Part shown: piece after piece, positions 61,444 through 64,000 of the stretch
Layout of the letters: each line of letters opens with the position of its first letter
How positions within the stretch are numbered: position 1 is the stretch's first letter
Assembly: GCF_000621605.1 (NCBI RefSeq)
Contig: NZ_JHXX01000002.1
Location: forward strand, 372,001-436,000
DNA length: 64,000 nt
Origin: Butyrivibrio sp. MC2021
GTDB taxonomy: Bacteria; Bacillota; Clostridia; Lachnospirales; Lachnospiraceae
Direction: 5' to 3'
Position numbers and translations under genes: made by a program
The notes under the pieces: model-generated
The model's input: the letters and a program-made list of their open reading frames with translations, nothing else
Databases searched by the model: none
What the model was told of the DNA's origin: nothing

Positions 61444-61578
61444 ATGGGATTCCTTCGGATTGTTATTTTTACTCAATTATATGATATAATATCCTGATGA
61501 AAAATAAAACACAAAATCTAGTGTTTTATCTGAGATTTTGAATCAAAAAACACATTAAATAGTGACAGGAGCATTTTT

Positions 61579-62277
61579 ATGATAAAAGAAAACCTTGAGA
61601 TAGTGGAAAGCAATATCAGAAAGGCCTGCGAGAAGGCAGGAAGAGAGCGCAGCGAGGTTACTCTTATAGCTGTGAGTAAGACCAAGCCTGTGGAGGCCCT
61701 TAGAGAGGCTATGGACTGCGGCATCAGGGTATTTGGAGAGAACAAGGTCCAGGAGATGAAGGATAAGAATGCGGTCATCACAGAGGACCTTGACTGGCAT
61801 ATGATCGGTCATCTTCAGGCCAACAAGGTTAAGTATCTTCCCGGAATGGCCTGCATGATCCACTCCGTTGACAATATCAAACTGGCTCAGGAGATCGAGA
61901 AGCAGTTCGCCAAGAACGATATGAAGATAGATGTTCTTATCGAGGTGAATATGGCCGGTGAGGATACCAAGTTCGGCCTGGCTCCTCAGGAGGTTGTCAC
62001 TTTTGTGAAGGAGATCAGCGCCCTTCCTCATCTCAATATCAGAGGACTTATGACAATTGCTCCCTACACCGAGGACCCCGAGAGCAACAGACAGTATTTC
62101 AGAGGCCTAAGGGAGCTCAAGGACGAGATCAACGGCATGAATATTTTGCCGGTACCTATGGATACTCTTTCCATGGGCATGACAGGGGATTATCAGATAG
62201 CAATAGAAGAGGGGGCCACCTTTGTCAGGGTAGGAACCGGTATATTCGGCGAGAGAGACTATTCTTTGAAATCATAA
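61579..62277 (+). CDS. YggS family pyridoxal 5'-phosphate homeostasis protein
   Basis: 232 aa, normal size. A single TIM-barrel domain binds PLP without known enzyme activity. The lysine that holds PLP is in LIAVSKTKPVEA (Lys about 34); FGENKVQEMKDK, WHMIGHLQANKVKYL and the C-terminal SMGMTGDYQIAIEEGATFVRV are conserved. An extended -10 (TGATATAAT) lies at 61482-61490, and the leader contains a short AAAACAC/GTGTTTT hairpin. In many Firmicutes YggS heads the sepF-ylmG cluster; here a small unknown gene follows instead. Confidence 0.93.
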   Translation: MIKENLEIVESNIRKACEKAGRERSEVTLIAVSKTKPVEALREAMDCGIRVFGENKVQEMKDKNAVITEDLDWHMIGHLQANKVKYLPGMACMIHSVDNIKLAQEIEKQFAKNDMKIDVLIEVNMAGEDTKFGLAPQEVVTFVKEISALPHLNIRGLMTIAPYTEDPESNRQYFRGLRELKDEINGMNILPVPMDTLSMGMTGDYQIAIEEGATFVRVGTGIFGERDYSLKS

Positions 62278-62312
62278 AAAATATGACATAATCTTAAATA
62301 AATATAAACGAA

Positions 62313-62341
62313 TTTACACACATAGGGCCAAAGAGTATAAT
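62313..62341 (+). promoter_or_regulatory. Promoter of the 90-residue protein gene
   Basis: TTTACA and perfect TATAAT are spaced by exactly 17 bases. Confidence 0.65.
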
Positions 62342-62373
62342 ATTTCTATAGTATTTATGATAGGAAAATTTGT

Positions 62374-62646
62374 ATGCAAAGAACAGAATTACTATCAAAA
62401 ACAGTCTCTTTGGAAGACTTAAATCATCTGATCGATACCGGCCATGTTTTTGTCACACCCTTTGGTCTTAACAGGCAGTGCTATATTGTGGTAAACCACA
62501 AGCCCTTTATGGTAATAGCAACGGATGTTTCCATTAGGGGAGTTCAGCTTAGCGGAGCCTGGTATACCTGGGAGGATCTGCAAGCCATGGGCGGTGTATA
62601 TGATTCGGAATTTGAGGCGCTGAAGGCCATAGCCGGAGGTGCATAA
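62374..62646 (+). CDS. Small conserved-looking protein of unknown function
   Basis: 90 aa, soluble, no cysteines apart from one, and an even mix of strands and helices by eye. I do not recognise the family. It has its own promoter, an AGGAAA site and a terminator, so it is very likely expressed. It stands between YggS and a membrane GGDEF gene without sharing a transcript with either. Confidence 0.65.
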   Translation: MQRTELLSKTVSLEDLNHLIDTGHVFVTPFGLNRQCYIVVNHKPFMVIATDVSIRGVQLSGAWYTWEDLQAMGGVYDSEFEALKAIAGGA

Positions 62647-62680
62647 GTTTAAATCAAAAAAATAAATGTAAGAAAAGATT

Positions 62681-62714
62681 AAGACGAAGGCTGTCACGGC
62701 TTTCGTCTTATTGT
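62681..62714 (+). terminator. Terminator of the 90-residue protein gene
   Basis: AAGACGAAGGC pairs with GCTTTCGTCTT with one mismatch; the T-run is weak (TTATTGTTT). Confidence 0.65.
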
Positions 62715-62818
62715 TTAAGTGGAATTATAAACAATCTATAAACTCTTCAATGGGAACCTTTAATTTAGCTAATTTCATGCTAAAATAAATATTACGCATG
62801 ATTATTGGAGGAGCAGAA

Positions 62819-63964
62819 TTGGGGTACGTTACTTACTATGTTGAAGCGCATATAGCCTGTATGTTGCTTCTGGGACTAATCGGAATCAAGATTGCCAAAG
62901 GCGTCAACAAGCAGTTCTCACAGATGGTATTGGGGAATATCATCGTGGTTCTGATATTATATTTTTGCGCAGAGATCTTCTGGGTACTGGTGGACGGCGG
63001 TGTTTTGGGAGAATCCAGTACGCTTCTTTATCTATCCAATCTTTTCACGTATTTGCTGCTGAGTGTGGCGGCCTACCTATGGTACATATTGTCGGAGGCC
63101 ATACAGAATGACAAGTCTGTTGAGAATGACATCACCAGGCTTATCCTTAGTATTCCTGTGTGGATCTCAGGTATCCTCTGCGTTTCGGCCTACAGAACAG
63201 GGCTTGTTTACTACGTGGATGAATCCGGCAATCTGGTGGGAGGACGACTTTATATTCTTCTTGTCATTGTGCCTTTTTCCTATCTGATAGCAGCTTCCGT
63301 CAAGGCTCTCTACAGGGCTTTTAACAAGGACAAATACGCAGACAGGAACATCTACTTCATGATCGGAATGTTCCCGCTTTCACCTATTATTCTGGGTGCG
63401 CTGCAGGCTATATACTGGAGAATCCCGCTGGTTTGCTACGGTACTGTTATCGCAGTTTACTATGTATACATCTCCATGCTGGACAACCTTATTTCCCTGG
63501 ATCCTCTTACACAGATCAACAACAGACATCAGATGTTCAAGTATCTGGCCCAGAAGATGAGAACAGAAGAGCTTGGAATGTCACTGTTTGTATTGATGAT
63601 AGATATCGATGATTTCAGGAATATCAACGAAGCCTACGGACGTCTTGAGGGAGACAGAGCTCTGGTGAGAGTTGCCAATGCGGTCAAGAGCGCATGCCAG
63701 GGCCCAAGGAACAGATTCTTCGTTTCCAGGTACGGCGGTGATGAGTTCGTGGTAGTTGCACAGATGGCCTACAAGGCCGAGGCGGTGTGGCTTTCAGATC
63801 AGATCAAGAACAATGTTAAGAGAATGACTCAGGAGCTGGGTCTTGGCTACAACATAACCGTCAGCATCGGAATAGCGCAGTATGACTATGCTGCACCGAT
63901 CTCTCTTAAGTCATTTATTTCCAGAGCGGCCCTTGACCTGTATAATCAGTCAGGCGGGCACTGA
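62819..63964 (+). CDS. Membrane diguanylate cyclase
   Basis: 381 aa. The N-terminal ~210 residues hold about seven hydrophobic helices, a sensor layout shared with the membrane EAL protein at 47111. The GGDEF domain (about 215-381) is complete: DPLTQINNRHQMF, VLMIDIDDFRNINEAYGRLEGD and SRYGGDEFVVVAQ, ending VSIGIAQYDYAAP. No RxxD inhibitory site is visible. The start is probably TTG 62819, five bases after GGAGGAG; the ATG at 62798 has no site in front and overlaps the region of this one. The gene ends 36 bases before the window edge. Confidence 0.87.
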   Translation: MGYVTYYVEAHIACMLLLGLIGIKIAKGVNKQFSQMVLGNIIVVLILYFCAEIFWVLVDGGVLGESSTLLYLSNLFTYLLLSVAAYLWYILSEAIQNDKSVENDITRLILSIPVWISGILCVSAYRTGLVYYVDESGNLVGGRLYILLVIVPFSYLIAASVKALYRAFNKDKYADRNIYFMIGMFPLSPIILGALQAIYWRIPLVCYGTVIAVYYVYISMLDNLISLDPLTQINNRHQMFKYLAQKMRTEELGMSLFVLMIDIDDFRNINEAYGRLEGDRALVRVANAVKSACQGPRNRFFVSRYGGDEFVVVAQMAYKAEAVWLSDQIKNNVKRMTQELGLGYNITVSIGIAQYDYAAPISLKSFISRAALDLYNQSGGH

Positions 63965-64000
63965 AATAGAATATGAATTCTGTAAACGTGGTCTAGAACA

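Overview
This is a gene-dense, uninterrupted stretch of bacterial chromosome. It has AGGAGG-type ribosome binding sites, TTGACA/TATAAT promoters, many hairpin-plus-T terminators and a phenylalanyl-tRNA synthetase T-box. It also encodes PPi-type phosphofructokinase, DegV, YitT and MntP proteins and numerous cyclic-di-GMP proteins. Together these point to an anaerobic Clostridia species, most likely a Lachnospiraceae member of the Butyrivibrio type. The genus is inference. I see no rRNA, tRNA, CRISPR array, prophage or insertion sequence.

Layout. 1-8.6 kb: the 3' end of a large surface protein with InlB-type repeats, UDP-glucose dehydrogenase, YitT and PHP proteins on the minus strand, a CE2-like esterase, a MATE pump and an odd AP2-like protein. 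8.8-24 kb: threonine synthase, citrate synthase, a DUF3160 lipoprotein with a CapA-type protein, HU, deoC, an M24 peptidase, a probable 6S RNA next to a 5'-truncated YihY gene, an AI-2E family permease, an EEP phosphatase/nuclease and PPi-phosphofructokinase. 24-32 kb: three cyclic-di-GMP enzymes, a second HU, an HPr-like protein lacking the phosphorylatable histidine, DegV, a strongly promoted non-coding RNA candidate and MntP. 32-44.7 kb: T-box pheST, M18 aminopeptidase, a glycosyltransferase, queA, a PilZ protein, a galacturonokinase-like kinase with a nucleotidyltransferase, tyrA and aroA. 44.9-64 kb: an EF-G paralogue, an EAL protein, a citrate/isopropylmalate-synthase-like gene with a GntR regulator and icd, a long inverted repeat, an ABC-F ATPase, a CPBP protease, a purine permease, HflK/HflC, rho, a second PilZ protein, YggS and a membrane GGDEF protein.

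Themes. (1) Cyclic-di-GMP signalling is dense: three GGDEF proteins, one GGDEF-EAL, one EAL and two PilZ proteins are scattered across 40 kb, each in its own context. (2) The oxidative branch from citrate to 2-oxoglutarate and glutamate is represented by two different candidate citrate-forming enzymes and an isocitrate dehydrogenase. One of them shares a likely operon with icd and a GntR/FadR regulator, and the promoter carries a perfect FadR-class palindrome. (3) Uronic acid and nucleotide-sugar metabolism is suggested by UDP-glucose dehydrogenase and the kinase/nucleotidyltransferase pair. (4) Two stand-alone RNAs are visible; I can tentatively name one (6S) but not the other.

Many start codons were moved to the position supported by a ribosome binding site or promoter rather than the longest open frame. 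Four genes appear to use TTG starts (pheS, rho, the CPBP protease and the last GGDEF gene). All functional calls rest on motif recognition by eye; no database search was run.
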